Below, in pieces: positions 8,054-15,073 of a stretch of 34,311 nucleotides of DNA. The translations under genes and the position numbers were made by a program. Position 1 is the first letter of the stretch, and each line of letters opens with the position of its first letter. The stretch covers positions 1 to 34,311 of the forward strand of contig JARSSH010000008.1 in the NCBI GenBank assembly GCA_029624815.1, given 5' to 3'. The notes below the pieces were generated by a model that ran no database searches, was not told where the DNA came from, and saw nothing but the letters and a program-made list of their open reading frames with translations. The stretch comes from Candidatus Competibacter sp. Its GTDB lineage: Bacteria > Pseudomonadota > Gammaproteobacteria > Competibacterales > Competibacteraceae.

Positions 8054-8353
8054 GTTCCCAATTCGGTTGCGCTATGCAAGGAAATTCAAGCCTCTTGTCG
8101 GCAAGAAAGAGAGGCGTTCCGCTTGGGTAGCTTCGATTATGACTCGTTTAAAGGACACCCGAAGCACGAGTCTCCATACGTCGGGCGGTGCGCCAGAGGG
8201 CTGGATCAGTCTTTGCTTGATCGTTTTGATCCCGGACGGCAAGCGCACTGTCAGAATACGAAGCCGCCCGCGACCGATCTTCTGACATCTAAACAGATGG
8301 AGGACGTGCGTGGTCTCTGTCCTGAGCGATGGGGTTTCCACAGCGTATATATC
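8054..8353 (+). other. Long untranslated leader or uncharacterised RNA region
   Basis: About 300 bases between the candidate promoter and the small membrane-protein start. Open frames here lack recognisable domains, and none has a persuasive ribosome site. I saw no known riboswitch motif. A short GGAC...GTCC hairpin lies near 8300-8325. A regulatory leader or an independent small RNA ending at the 8566-8610 terminator is possible. Confidence 0.3.
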
Positions 8354-8557
8354 ATGAGCAATATCCTCAAAATAGCAGTTCTAGCCATCGTGATTTTGGC
8401 TTTATCTCCCGTTCTGGGGTTTTGGATCGTCGCGCTGATCGGTGCGGCGCTGTTCCTGCTCCCCGCCGGTGCGGCGGTTTCGGTTCTCTTTCCGAAAGCG
8501 TGGCAACATATTGAAGACGGCTTGTTTTCCCGAACGCACTTTTTGCCAAGCGCTTGA
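8354..8557 (+). CDS. Small two-helix membrane protein of unknown function
   Basis: The 67-residue product starts MSNILKIAVLAIVILALSP and continues through a second hydrophobic run (FWIVALIGAALFLLPAGAAVSVLF) into a short polar tail, so two closely spaced membrane helices are expected. I do not recognise the family. The frame is open further upstream to 8123, but that part has no membrane or domain character, so I placed the start at the ATG that begins the hydrophobic protein. No clear Shine-Dalgarno sequence precedes it, which lowers confidence. A perfect-palindrome terminator begins eight bases after the stop, supporting a gene end here. It lies alone between the hydrogenase operon and the quinone genes, and no link to either can be shown. 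Confidence 0.5.
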   Translation: MSNILKIAVLAIVILALSPVLGFWIVALIGAALFLLPAGAAVSVLFPKAWQHIEDGLFSRTHFLPSA

Positions 8558-8565
8558 TTTTAGTC

Positions 8566-8610
8566 ATCGACATAAAAAAACCCGGTTGACCCGGGTTTTT
8601 TTATGTCGAT
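8566..8610 (+). terminator. Strong, probably bidirectional intrinsic terminator
   Basis: Two perfectly complementary 20-base arms (8566-8585 and 8591-8610) enclose the loop TTGAC. The inner stem is AAACCCGG/CCGGGTTT with A and T tracts on either side, so it can end transcripts from both directions. Confidence 0.9.
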
Positions 8611-8748
8611 CGTCGGGGCTGGCAACCGAATCGTGCGTCGTCACAAACCCCATATGCCGAGCGGCGGAATCGGCTACTATTACGACGAAGCACGCTGCTG
8701 GCGATCCTTGGTGGATAACGATGGCGGGCAGCGGGGGAGAGAGGCGAC

Positions 8749-9219
8749 ATGTTCAAGACAGCGCATCGTGAAAGCCGGGTGGTTGCCGTTTCCACCGAGC
8801 GGATGTTCGACCTCGTCGCCGATGTCGAGCGCTATCCGGAATTTCTGCCATTGATGCGGGAGGCGAGGATCATCGGCCGCCACGCCAGCGGATATGAGAC
8901 GGAGCAAGTGCTGATGCTGGGTTTGCTGGCGTATCGCTTTCGTACCCACACCGAACTGGAACCCCCTTGCTCCATCGCCGTCACGTCGGCCGATCGCCAC
9001 TTCCGTTATTTCGATATCCGCTGGCGGTTCGCCCCCGTCCCCGAAGGGGGATGCCGCATCGACTTTGCGCTCGACTGCGAAGTTCGCTCGCTCTGGTTCA
9101 AACCGCTCGGCGATGTATTGGTGGCGCAGATGGCGTTGACTACCGTCAACGCCTTCGCGGCGCGGGCACGCCGGTTGGATGCCGGACAAACCCTATCGGT
9201 CCAGCGCCCTAGAACGTGA
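8749..9219 (+). CDS. COQ10/RatA-type START-domain protein (polyketide cyclase-like)
   Basis: The 156-residue product fits the SRPBCC/START fold family that includes eukaryotic COQ10 and bacterial RatA. Supporting features are the opening strand (HRESRVVAVSTERMFDLVADVERYPEFLPLM), the middle (AVTSADRHFRYFDIRWRFAPVPEGGCRIDFALDCEV) and the closing amphipathic helix (LGDVLVAQMALTTVNAFAARARRL). COQ10 proteins bind ubiquinone and support its use in respiration. RatA was described in E. coli as inhibiting ribosome subunit joining. The usual RatA neighbour smpB is absent, while the rhodoquinone gene rquA faces it with the two 3' ends overlapping by 11 bases, so a quinone role seems more likely here. 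A GGGGGAGAGAGG ribosome site precedes the ATG. Confidence 0.85.
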   Translation: MFKTAHRESRVVAVSTERMFDLVADVERYPEFLPLMREARIIGRHASGYETEQVLMLGLLAYRFRTHTELEPPCSIAVTSADRHFRYFDIRWRFAPVPEGGCRIDFALDCEVRSLWFKPLGDVLVAQMALTTVNAFAARARRLDAGQTLSVQRPRT

Positions 9220-10024
9220 CGACCACCTTCTGATACAAGCCGCCGAAAAAAGTCTCCTTTTTGACGGTTGCGGTCCGCGCCCGTTCTTCCGGGATCCATT
9301 CGGCGATTTCCTTGCGCCACAGATCCATGGCGAAGGGTTCCAGCGTGGTGAGAATGGGCACCATGACATAACGGAAAGGGTTGCTCAGATGGGGGCGATG
9401 GTAGTCGACAAAGATCACCTTGCCGCCCGGTTTGACCACGCGCAACGCCTGCGCGATGGTCTGCGCCCGGACCTCTTCGGGTTGTTCGTGCAGCAGGAAG
9501 AACAGCACCACGCAATCGTAGCTGGCATCGGCGAAATGAAGATTGGTCGAGTCCTGGTGGTGCAGTGCGATGCGCGGAGCGCCACCATCCAGCTTGGCCC
9601 TTAGATTTTCCAATTGGACGGGCGCCACGTCCACCACATCCAGCCGCGCGGTTGGCTCCAGCCGTTGGGCCAGCCGCTCGGTGAAATCGCCGTAGACGCA
9701 GGCGACTTGCAGGATGCTGCCGTCGATGGTGGCGCCCATTTCGTCCAAGGCGACGTCGCGTAGTTGGGCGAAGTTGCCCCACAGGATCAAATTGACCAGC
9801 CACTGCCGTTCGAACACGCGCACCGCGGCGGGGTGAAGATATGCCCACCAGTAGACTTGCTGCAGATACGCCGGTAGCGGAACCTGCGTCGAGGCGGAAA
9901 TCTCCTGATCGGACTCCTGGCAATGGGCCGCGTTTTCGTCGTCGGTGGTCGCTGGCTGTAAAACCATGTCTTCATCCGATGACCGCGGCCGAACCAGCGC
10001 GGCCGTAGCAGGTTGGGAACTCAT
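9209..10024 (-). CDS. rquA: Rhodoquinone biosynthesis protein RquA
   Basis: RquA converts ubiquinone to rhodoquinone by replacing a ring methoxy group with an amino group. The 271-residue product has the family's characteristic blocks: VPLPAYLQQVYWWAYLHP, VRVFERQWLVNLILWGN, LQVACVYGD in place of the usual Gly-rich SAM motif, LDVVDVAPVQLENLRAKL, VLFFLLHEQPEEVR and ALRVVKPGGKVIFVDYHRP. The overall fold is that of a class I SAM-dependent methyltransferase. The first 45 or so residues are polar, variable and probably disordered. A GAGGAAA ribosome site precedes the ATG. It lies downstream of frdABCD in the same direction, about 310 bases apart, so its product would supply the low-potential quinone for fumarate reduction. 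It could be confused with UbiE/UbiG methyltransferases, but the WWAYLHP and HEQPEEVR motifs favour RquA strongly. Confidence 0.92.
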   Translation of the reverse strand: MSSQPATAALVRPRSSDEDMVLQPATTDDENAAHCQESDQEISASTQVPLPAYLQQVYWWAYLHPAAVRVFERQWLVNLILWGNFAQLRDVALDEMGATIDGSILQVACVYGDFTERLAQRLEPTARLDVVDVAPVQLENLRAKLDGGAPRIALHHQDSTNLHFADASYDCVVLFFLLHEQPEEVRAQTIAQALRVVKPGGKVIFVDYHRPHLSNPFRYVMVPILTTLEPFAMDLWRKEIAEWIPEERARTATVKKETFFGGLYQKVVVTF

Positions 10025-10333
10025 GGGGGTTTCCTCGATAATTGTGGGGTGTACGTACGCCTGCGCCGGATTTGGCCGGCGTGGATATCGCGTCTCGACG
10101 GCGATGATCCCAAGTGGAGCAGGTCTGCACGGTAACGCCTCGATTAAGAAGTTTGAAGTTTACGGGGGTTTTTGTCGCTTTAGCCAGCTTCCGCCAGCCC
10201 GAACAGACAGAACGCCGCTTCCCACGGTTGCGAGGAGCGGCGCCACGGTTAGGGGGAACGGATGGTTCGCGCCTCTCCCCTGCCGCGGGTCTGGAGTGTT
10301 CGCGGCAGGGGAAGACGGGACTCTCCAGCCTCT
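10025..10333. other. Spacer between frdD and rquA
   Basis: No gene is supported. It should contain the rquA leader and, unless rquA is read from the frd promoter, its own promoter. A strong hairpin lies at 10277-10311. Nothing matching an FNR box was seen. Confidence 0.5.
10277..10311 (-). terminator. Hairpin downstream of frdD, possible terminator or processing site
   Basis: The arms CCCCTGCCGCG and CGCGGCAGGGG are perfectly complementary over 11 bases, with a 13-base loop. It begins 22 bases past the frdD stop. There is no T-tract on the minus strand, so it may instead stabilise the frd mRNA end or attenuate reading into rquA. Confidence 0.5.
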
Positions 10334-10675
10334 TCAGATGCGCAACAGGTAAACCAGCGTCATGAGCGTGCCCAGTCCCGCGAGCCCGTAAACGGCATAA
10401 GCGACCACGGTGTCGGCGCGGACGCCGAAGTCGTGCACGGTGACCCGCAGTCGGTGCGCGGCATGCCACAGCGACAGCAGAATGATGCCAAAGATGATCA
10501 GTTTCCCCAGCCACCACCCCGCGAACGCGTGAATCGACTCATAGGTAAACATATCCATCCCGGCGCCCAGGGCGGCGAACAGGGTGACTAAGACCAGCGC
10601 CGGAGTCACAAACGCCGTGACCGTGCCGCCGGCGGCGAACAGGCCCCAGAAGATCGGTTTGTTGGATTTGGCCAT
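10334..10675 (-). CDS. frdD: Fumarate reductase membrane anchor FrdD
   Basis: This 113-residue hydrophobic protein has three predicted membrane helices and the FrdD signature KPIFWGLFAAGGTVTAFVTP near the start (E. coli: EPVFWGLFGAGG) plus LSLWHAAHRLRVTVHDFGV in the middle. With FrdC it anchors the FrdAB dimer and forms the quinol site of a heme-free, four-subunit quinol:fumarate reductase. The longer open frame up to 10810 overlaps frdC and is not protein-like, so I chose the internal ATG at 10675, two bases after the frdC stop. Last gene of frdABCD. Confidence 0.93.
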   Translation of the reverse strand: MAKSNKPIFWGLFAAGGTVTAFVTPALVLVTLFAALGAGMDMFTYESIHAFAGWWLGKLIIFGIILLSLWHAAHRLRVTVHDFGVRADTVVAYAVYGLAGLGTLMTLVYLLRI

Positions 10676-10677
10676 AA

Positions 10678-11064
10678 TTACATTCCCCAGATCAGGATGA
10701 TCAGCGAGACCACCGCCCAGGCCCCGTAGTGGGCGTTGACGATGATGTTGCCCGGCACGAACTCCTCGCCTCGCTGGATGGGCATGGCCTGCGGTGTCAC
10801 CACAAACCACGATATGCTGTGGTAAACGGTCACGATCAGCACCGCCAGATTGAACAGAACGCCCAATGGGCTGCGCAGCGATTCCAAAAAGCCCGAAAAA
10901 GCTTCCGGGCCATTCGCCAGGGCGCCAAGGCCCCAGATCAGCAGGAAGGTATAGGCAAAGATGAAGATGCAGGTGACCTCGCGAGCCATATAGCGCTTGT
11001 AGCGCGGCTGGCTCAGAAACCAGGTCGTTTTGGACATCTCTCGAACGTAAGGTTTACTGCTCAT
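10678..11064 (-). CDS. frdC: Fumarate reductase membrane anchor FrdC
   Basis: The 128-residue product starts [16 protein letters not shown], like E. coli FrdC (KPYVRPMTSTWW). It has three predicted membrane helices and the conserved NGPEAFSGFLESLRSPLGVLFNL block. The helices with FrdD make the quinol pocket, and no heme-ligand pair is expected in this type. The start codon overlaps the end of frdB by four bases, typical of a tightly coupled operon. Because rquA is nearby, the bound quinone may be rhodoquinol rather than menaquinol, though the pocket residues alone do not show this. Confidence 0.94.
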   Translation of the reverse strand: MSSKPYVREMSKTTWFLSQPRYKRYMAREVTCIFIFAYTFLLIWGLGALANGPEAFSGFLESLRSPLGVLFNLAVLIVTVYHSISWFVVTPQAMPIQRGEEFVPGNIIVNAHYGAWAVVSLIILIWGM

Positions 11065-11813
11065 TTTTTCACCCAGGGCATCAAGTGTTCTTTGTACCAG
11101 TCGATGGTGCTGGCCACCTTAACCTGTTGCAGGGCGCCGGCGGGGTCGACGTGCTTGGGACAGACTTCGGAGCAGGCGCCGACGAACGAGCATTCCCACA
11201 CGCCTTCGTCGGTGGCGATCACCTCCTGACGCTGGTCCCGGCCACCATCGCGGGAATCCTGGTTGTAGCGGTGCGCCATGGAAATCGCCGCCGGGCCGAG
11301 GAATTCCGGCACCAGACCGTATTGCGGACACGCGGCGTAGCACAGCATGCAGTTGATGCACAGCGTGTACTGTTTGAACTTCTTCAACTCCGCCGGCGTC
11401 TGCTTGAACTCGCCGGCGCTGATTGGCTGATCCGACTTGGGAATCAGGTAGGGCTTGACGCTGGCCAGCTTGGTGATGAAATCCTCGACCGTCGTGACCA
11501 GATCACGCTCGATGGGGAAATTCGCCATCGGCTCGACCTTGATCTGATCGCCATACTCGTGGATGAAGGCCTTGCAAGCCAGTTTCGGCTCGCCGTTGAC
11601 CATCATGCCGCAACTGCCGCAGACCGCCATGTGGCAGGACCAGCGATAGCTCAGCGTCGGATCAATGTGGTCCTTGACGTAGTTCAGCGCATCCAGCACC
11701 ACCCATTCATTGAGGCAGGGCACGGAATAGGTCTGATACCGGGGCGCGGTATCGGTCTCCGGGTTGTAGCGGAGCACCTCCAGCTGGATCTGGCGTTTCT
11801 GGAGTTCGCTCAT
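11061..11813 (-). CDS. frdB: Fumarate reductase iron-sulfur subunit FrdB
   Basis: The 250-residue iron-sulfur subunit carries electrons from the membrane quinol to FrdA. The N-terminal plant-type ferredoxin domain has [21 protein letters not shown] for the [2Fe-2S] cluster. The C-terminal part has [15 protein letters not shown] for [4Fe-4S] and [17 protein letters not shown] for [3Fe-4S]. These motifs, and the length, are closer to E. coli FrdB than to SdhB. It overlaps frdA and frdC by four bases at each end. SdhB is the alternative, but the FrdC/FrdD partners settle the assignment. Confidence 0.95.
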   Translation of the reverse strand: MSELQKRQIQLEVLRYNPETDTAPRYQTYSVPCLNEWVVLDALNYVKDHIDPTLSYRWSCHMAVCGSCGMMVNGEPKLACKAFIHEYGDQIKVEPMANFPIERDLVTTVEDFITKLASVKPYLIPKSDQPISAGEFKQTPAELKKFKQYTLCINCMLCYAACPQYGLVPEFLGPAAISMAHRYNQDSRDGGRDQRQEVIATDEGVWECSFVGACSEVCPKHVDPAGALQQVKVASTIDWYKEHLMPWVKK

Positions 11814-13570
11814 TTCTTGGCTCCTGAGTAGTCACGGATACCGGGCTGCGACTTGGTGATGACGACATCGAGATACTCGATGCGCGGTGGTTCCGTGGGA
11901 TGGTAATGGGCCAGCGAATGTTTGAGCAGGTTCTCATCGTCGCGGGCCGTGAAGTCCAGCCGCTGATGCGCGCCCCGCGATTCCTTGCGATCCCGCGCGC
12001 CCACCGTGACCGCTTCGGCGCAGTCGAGCATCGACCCCAGTTCCAACGCCTGCATCAAATCGGTGTTGTAGACGCGGCTCTTGTCGGTCAGCGTGATATT
12101 GGCGTAGCGCCGACGCAGCTCGGAAATCTTTTCGCACGCCGCCGCCAGACCTTCGCCGGTGCGATAGATACCGACGTTCGCTTCCATGGTGTCCATCATT
12201 TCCTGACGCAGTCCCGCGATGCTCTCCGTGCCGTCGCTCTTGTCGAACAAGGCCTGGATACGGTTTTGCGACGCTTTCGCCTTCGCCGCGAGCGCCGCGT
12301 CGCTGCTGGGCGTCGGATTGGACTGCAGATGGGCCATGGCGCTGAGCGCCGCTCGCCGCCCGAAGACCAGCAGTTCGGTCAGGGAGTTGGAGCCGAGTCG
12401 GTTGGCGCCGTTGATACTGACGCAGGCGCATTCGCCGGCGGCGAACAATCCCGGCAACCGGGTCGCGGCCTGCACATCGGTATGGATGCCGCCCATCATG
12501 TAATGGACGACCGGGCGAATCGGAATCGGCTCCTTGACCGGATCCTTGCCCAGGTAGCTAATGCACAGATCGCGCACCAGCGGCAGCCGCTCGTCGATTT
12601 TCTTCTCGCCCAGATGGCGCATGTCCAGCAACACGCAGTCGCCCCACGGAGTTTTGACCGTGTTGCCTTTCTGCTGCTCGCCCCAGAACGCCTGGCTGAG
12701 CCGGTCGCGCGGACCCAGCTCCATGGTCTTGAGCACCGGCTGACCGACCGGCGTTTCCGGTCCCATGCCATAGTCCTGCAGGTAGCGCCGGCCGTCCTTG
12801 TTCAACAGAATGCCGCCTTCGCCGCGGCAGCCTTCGGTGAGCAGGATGCCGTTGTTCGGCAGGCCGGTGGGATGGTACTGGACGAATTCCATGTCCTTGA
12901 GCGGCGTTCCGGCGCGATAGGCGAGCGCCATGCCATCGCCGGTCTTGATGTTGCCGTTGGTGGTGAACGGGAACATCTTGCCGCCGCCACCCGCCGCGAT
13001 GATGACCGCGCCCGCCTGAAACTGCTTCATTTCCCCATTGCGAATTTCCAGGGCGGTGAGTCCCTGACAGCGCCCGTCCTCGACCAGCAGATCGGTGGCG
13101 TAGTACTCGTCGAAGCGCTGGATGCTGGGATATTTCAGCGAGGTCTGAAACAGGGTGTGCAGGATGTGGAACCCCGACTTGTCGGCGGCGAACCAGGTGC
13201 GCTTGATCTTCATGCCGCCAAACGGGCGCACGGCGACGGAGCCATTTGGCTCGCGGCTCCACGGACAGCCCCAATGTTCCAGTTGGGTCAGTTCCTTGGG
13301 CGCTTCGTTAATGAAGTATTCGACGGCGTCTTGATCGCTCAGCCAGTCGCCGCCACCCACCGTGTCGTTGAAGTGCAGATCGAGACTGTCGTCGGATTTG
13401 ATGACGCCGGCCGCGCCGCCTTCAGCCGCGCAGGTGTGGCTGCGCATCGGATACACCTTCGAGATCAAGGCGATGCGAAGCTTGGGGTCGGCTTCGGCGA
13501 GCGCGATCGCGGCGCGCAGGCCCGCTCCTCCCGCACCGACGATGGCGACGTCTGTTTTGATGATCTCCAT
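11810..13570 (-). CDS. frdA: Fumarate reductase flavoprotein subunit FrdA
   Basis: This catalytic flavoprotein reduces fumarate to succinate at the cytoplasmic face. The FAD-binding [10 protein letters not shown] lies near the N-terminus. [10 protein letters not shown] carries H45, the expected site of covalent FAD attachment. Further conserved blocks are [34 protein letters not shown] and [19 protein letters not shown]. The protein has 586 residues, slightly shorter than E. coli FrdA. The frame is open up to 13603, but the ATG at 13570 is preceded by GGAG and aligns with the family start [12 protein letters not shown]. First gene of the operon. The promoter must lie in the 13571-14048 spacer. 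Long open frames on the opposite strand are composition shadows. Confidence 0.96.
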   Translation of the reverse strand: MEIIKTDVAIVGAGGAGLRAAIALAEADPKLRIALISKVYPMRSHTCAAEGGAAGVIKSDDSLDLHFNDTVGGGDWLSDQDAVEYFINEAPKELTQLEHWGCPWSREPNGSVAVRPFGGMKIKRTWFAADKSGFHILHTLFQTSLKYPSIQRFDEYYATDLLVEDGRCQGLTALEIRNGEMKQFQAGAVIIAAGGGGKMFPFTTNGNIKTGDGMALAYRAGTPLKDMEFVQYHPTGLPNNGILLTEGCRGEGGILLNKDGRRYLQDYGMGPETPVGQPVLKTMELGPRDRLSQAFWGEQQKGNTVKTPWGDCVLLDMRHLGEKKIDERLPLVRDLCISYLGKDPVKEPIPIRPVVHYMMGGIHTDVQAATRLPGLFAAGECACVSINGANRLGSNSLTELLVFGRRAALSAMAHLQSNPTPSSDAALAAKAKASQNRIQALFDKSDGTESIAGLRQEMMDTMEANVGIYRTGEGLAAACEKISELRRRYANITLTDKSRVYNTDLMQALELGSMLDCAEAVTVGARDRKESRGAHQRLDFTARDDENLLKHSLAHYHPTEPPRIEYLDVVITKSQPGIRDYSGAKK

Positions 13571-14048
13571 TACTTCGGCTCCTCGGCATGTAATGCCAGG
13601 CAAGTTTTATTGAAGCTTACGAGAGTACACGATGCCAGACTGACAGTTTAGCCTGTTTCCATAAAGCGGCGGCCACACACAATCCGCGTCGCATGAATTT
13701 TGGGCTTCCCTGTGCAAAATCGCTGGCGTCGGAGAGTGAGGGGTGGAGTATGCAGGAATTCGGCTGTGTGCCAGGGTCGCGGATCAACCCCACCCCAAAA
13801 CTTCAAAATTATAGGAGGTATGTGCGATCAGGTTAAGTTCCGCGGTACGCGGAATCCAACGGGACAATCGGGCCATGTCTGAATAACATATTGATTTTAA
13901 ATCATATTGATAAATATTCAGGAGCGCGCAGAGCGCGATTGCCCTGCGGAGTCCTATCCATTTGGATAGGGAGGCGATCGCCGATGGGTTGTCTCCCTCG
14001 GTTTCGCCCCCCGGCTTCGGCCGGTTCGAGATTGGGGCGAGGTCGGCT
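13571..14048. other. frd upstream spacer with hairpins and an AT-rich patch
   Basis: No gene is supported. Hairpins are TTCCGCG-GTA-CGCGGAA (13838-13854) and CCTATCC-ATTT-GGATAGG (13953-13970). The latter could help end or separate transcription between the two minus-strand genes. An AT-rich patch at about 13883-13920 holds the 13-base palindrome TGATTTTAAATCA and two TTGAT half-sites. These resemble FNR half-sites, but the spacing is not canonical. GGAGG at 13814-13818 lies too close to ATG/GTG to make a convincing leader peptide. Confidence 0.4.
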
Positions 14049-14816
14049 TCAGTTCAGGATCGCTGTTTTCAGCACCCCTGGTTCGACTTGCAACGGCACC
14101 ACATCGACGCTGTCGAGCCGGGCGCAGTAATCCAGATCCTGCTCGCAGCCCAGCGCCGCCAGACCGCGTCCATGGTGCGCATAGCGCAGCAGTTGCGGCA
14201 ATCGGGTCTGCCAGCGTTCGAACAATGCCATGGCGGCGATCGATTCATCGTCGCCGGCGCAGTCGCTGTCCCGCTCGACGCTCAGGGCGCAGGCGATGGC
14301 CCCGGCGCAGATGGTGTCCTCCAGCGAAAACCCACCGCGCCAGCCGGCGGCCACGATCCACACCGTATGCGGCTGTTCCCGCAGCAGGTAACGAACCACC
14401 GCCGCCCGGTTGGTCAGCGCGGCCGTTAGCAGGATCGGCACCTGTCGCACCCGCTCCAGGGCGCGGGTGCCGTTGGTGGTGCTCATGAATAGCCGTTTGC
14501 CACCAACTCGTTCCGGTAGGCATTCCGACGGCGAGTTGCCGAGGTCGAAGTCTTCCAGCTTTTCGCCGCCGCGCTCGCCGGCCAGCAAGCGCCGTTCCGT
14601 CGGCCAGCGCTTGCTGGTCTGGAACAATTCGTCGAGATCGTCGAATACCTGAATGGCTTCCGCGCCCGATTCCAGCGCGGTCGCCATGGTGGTGGTGGCG
14701 CGCAGCACGTCGATGACGATGGCGCAGGCCGGCAGATCGAGCGTAAGGCCGCCCTTGCGGGCCTTTTTACCGATATCCGGGACTTGATCGGGGGTGTGGT
14801 AGACGAAGATTTCCAT
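14049..14816 (-). CDS. comB: ComB-like 2-phosphosulfolactate phosphatase
   Basis: The 255-residue product belongs to the ComB family, whose archaeal members remove phosphate from 2-phosphosulfolactate in coenzyme M synthesis. The diagnostic blocks are VIDVLRATTTMATALESGA, LLAGERGGEKLEDFDLGNSP, STTNGTRALERV and FSLEDTICAGAIACAL. Bacteria with this gene usually lack coenzyme M, and the true substrate there is uncertain; sulfolactate metabolism or another phospho-acid are options. The frame ends at 14049 and starts at an ATG that follows a short spacer after the M16C peptidase gene. No partner comA or comC gene is in the window, so only the family, not the pathway, is certain. Confidence 0.85.
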   Translation of the reverse strand: MEIFVYHTPDQVPDIGKKARKGGLTLDLPACAIVIDVLRATTTMATALESGAEAIQVFDDLDELFQTSKRWPTERRLLAGERGGEKLEDFDLGNSPSECLPERVGGKRLFMSTTNGTRALERVRQVPILLTAALTNRAAVVRYLLREQPHTVWIVAAGWRGGFSLEDTICAGAIACALSVERDSDCAGDDESIAAMALFERWQTRLPQLLRYAHHGRGLAALGCEQDLDYCARLDSVDVVPLQVEPGVLKTAILN

Positions 14817-15073
14817 GGTGGTTGGTCTGATGGGTAACGACGTGGCGTGGCTTGGTTCGGGGAGGATTGGCCGGGAATTATCGGCCTGTTTTTTATAAGG
14901 TTAATCCAAGCCGGTACAAAGCGCCATAGCTCGGGCATGGCGGGTCCGTAAAGTGGTGGATATCCAGACCGGAGGGGTTCGCTGGCGATCGCTTCCCGAT
15001 GTCCTGCAACACAAGCATTGGTTGTGGAGAGTACGCGCATTCCGAACTCGAACGGCATTCAAACCGGCTAGCG

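Noticed and set aside
11900-13651. 583-codon open frame opposite frdA
   Set aside because: It is the antisense shadow of a well-conserved gene in GC-rich DNA, without motifs or a ribosome site of its own.
13813-13882. 20-codon leader peptide after AGGAGGT upstream of frdA
   Set aside because: The spacing from GGAGG to ATG is only about one base, it is on the strand opposite frdA, and no regulatory feature accompanies it.
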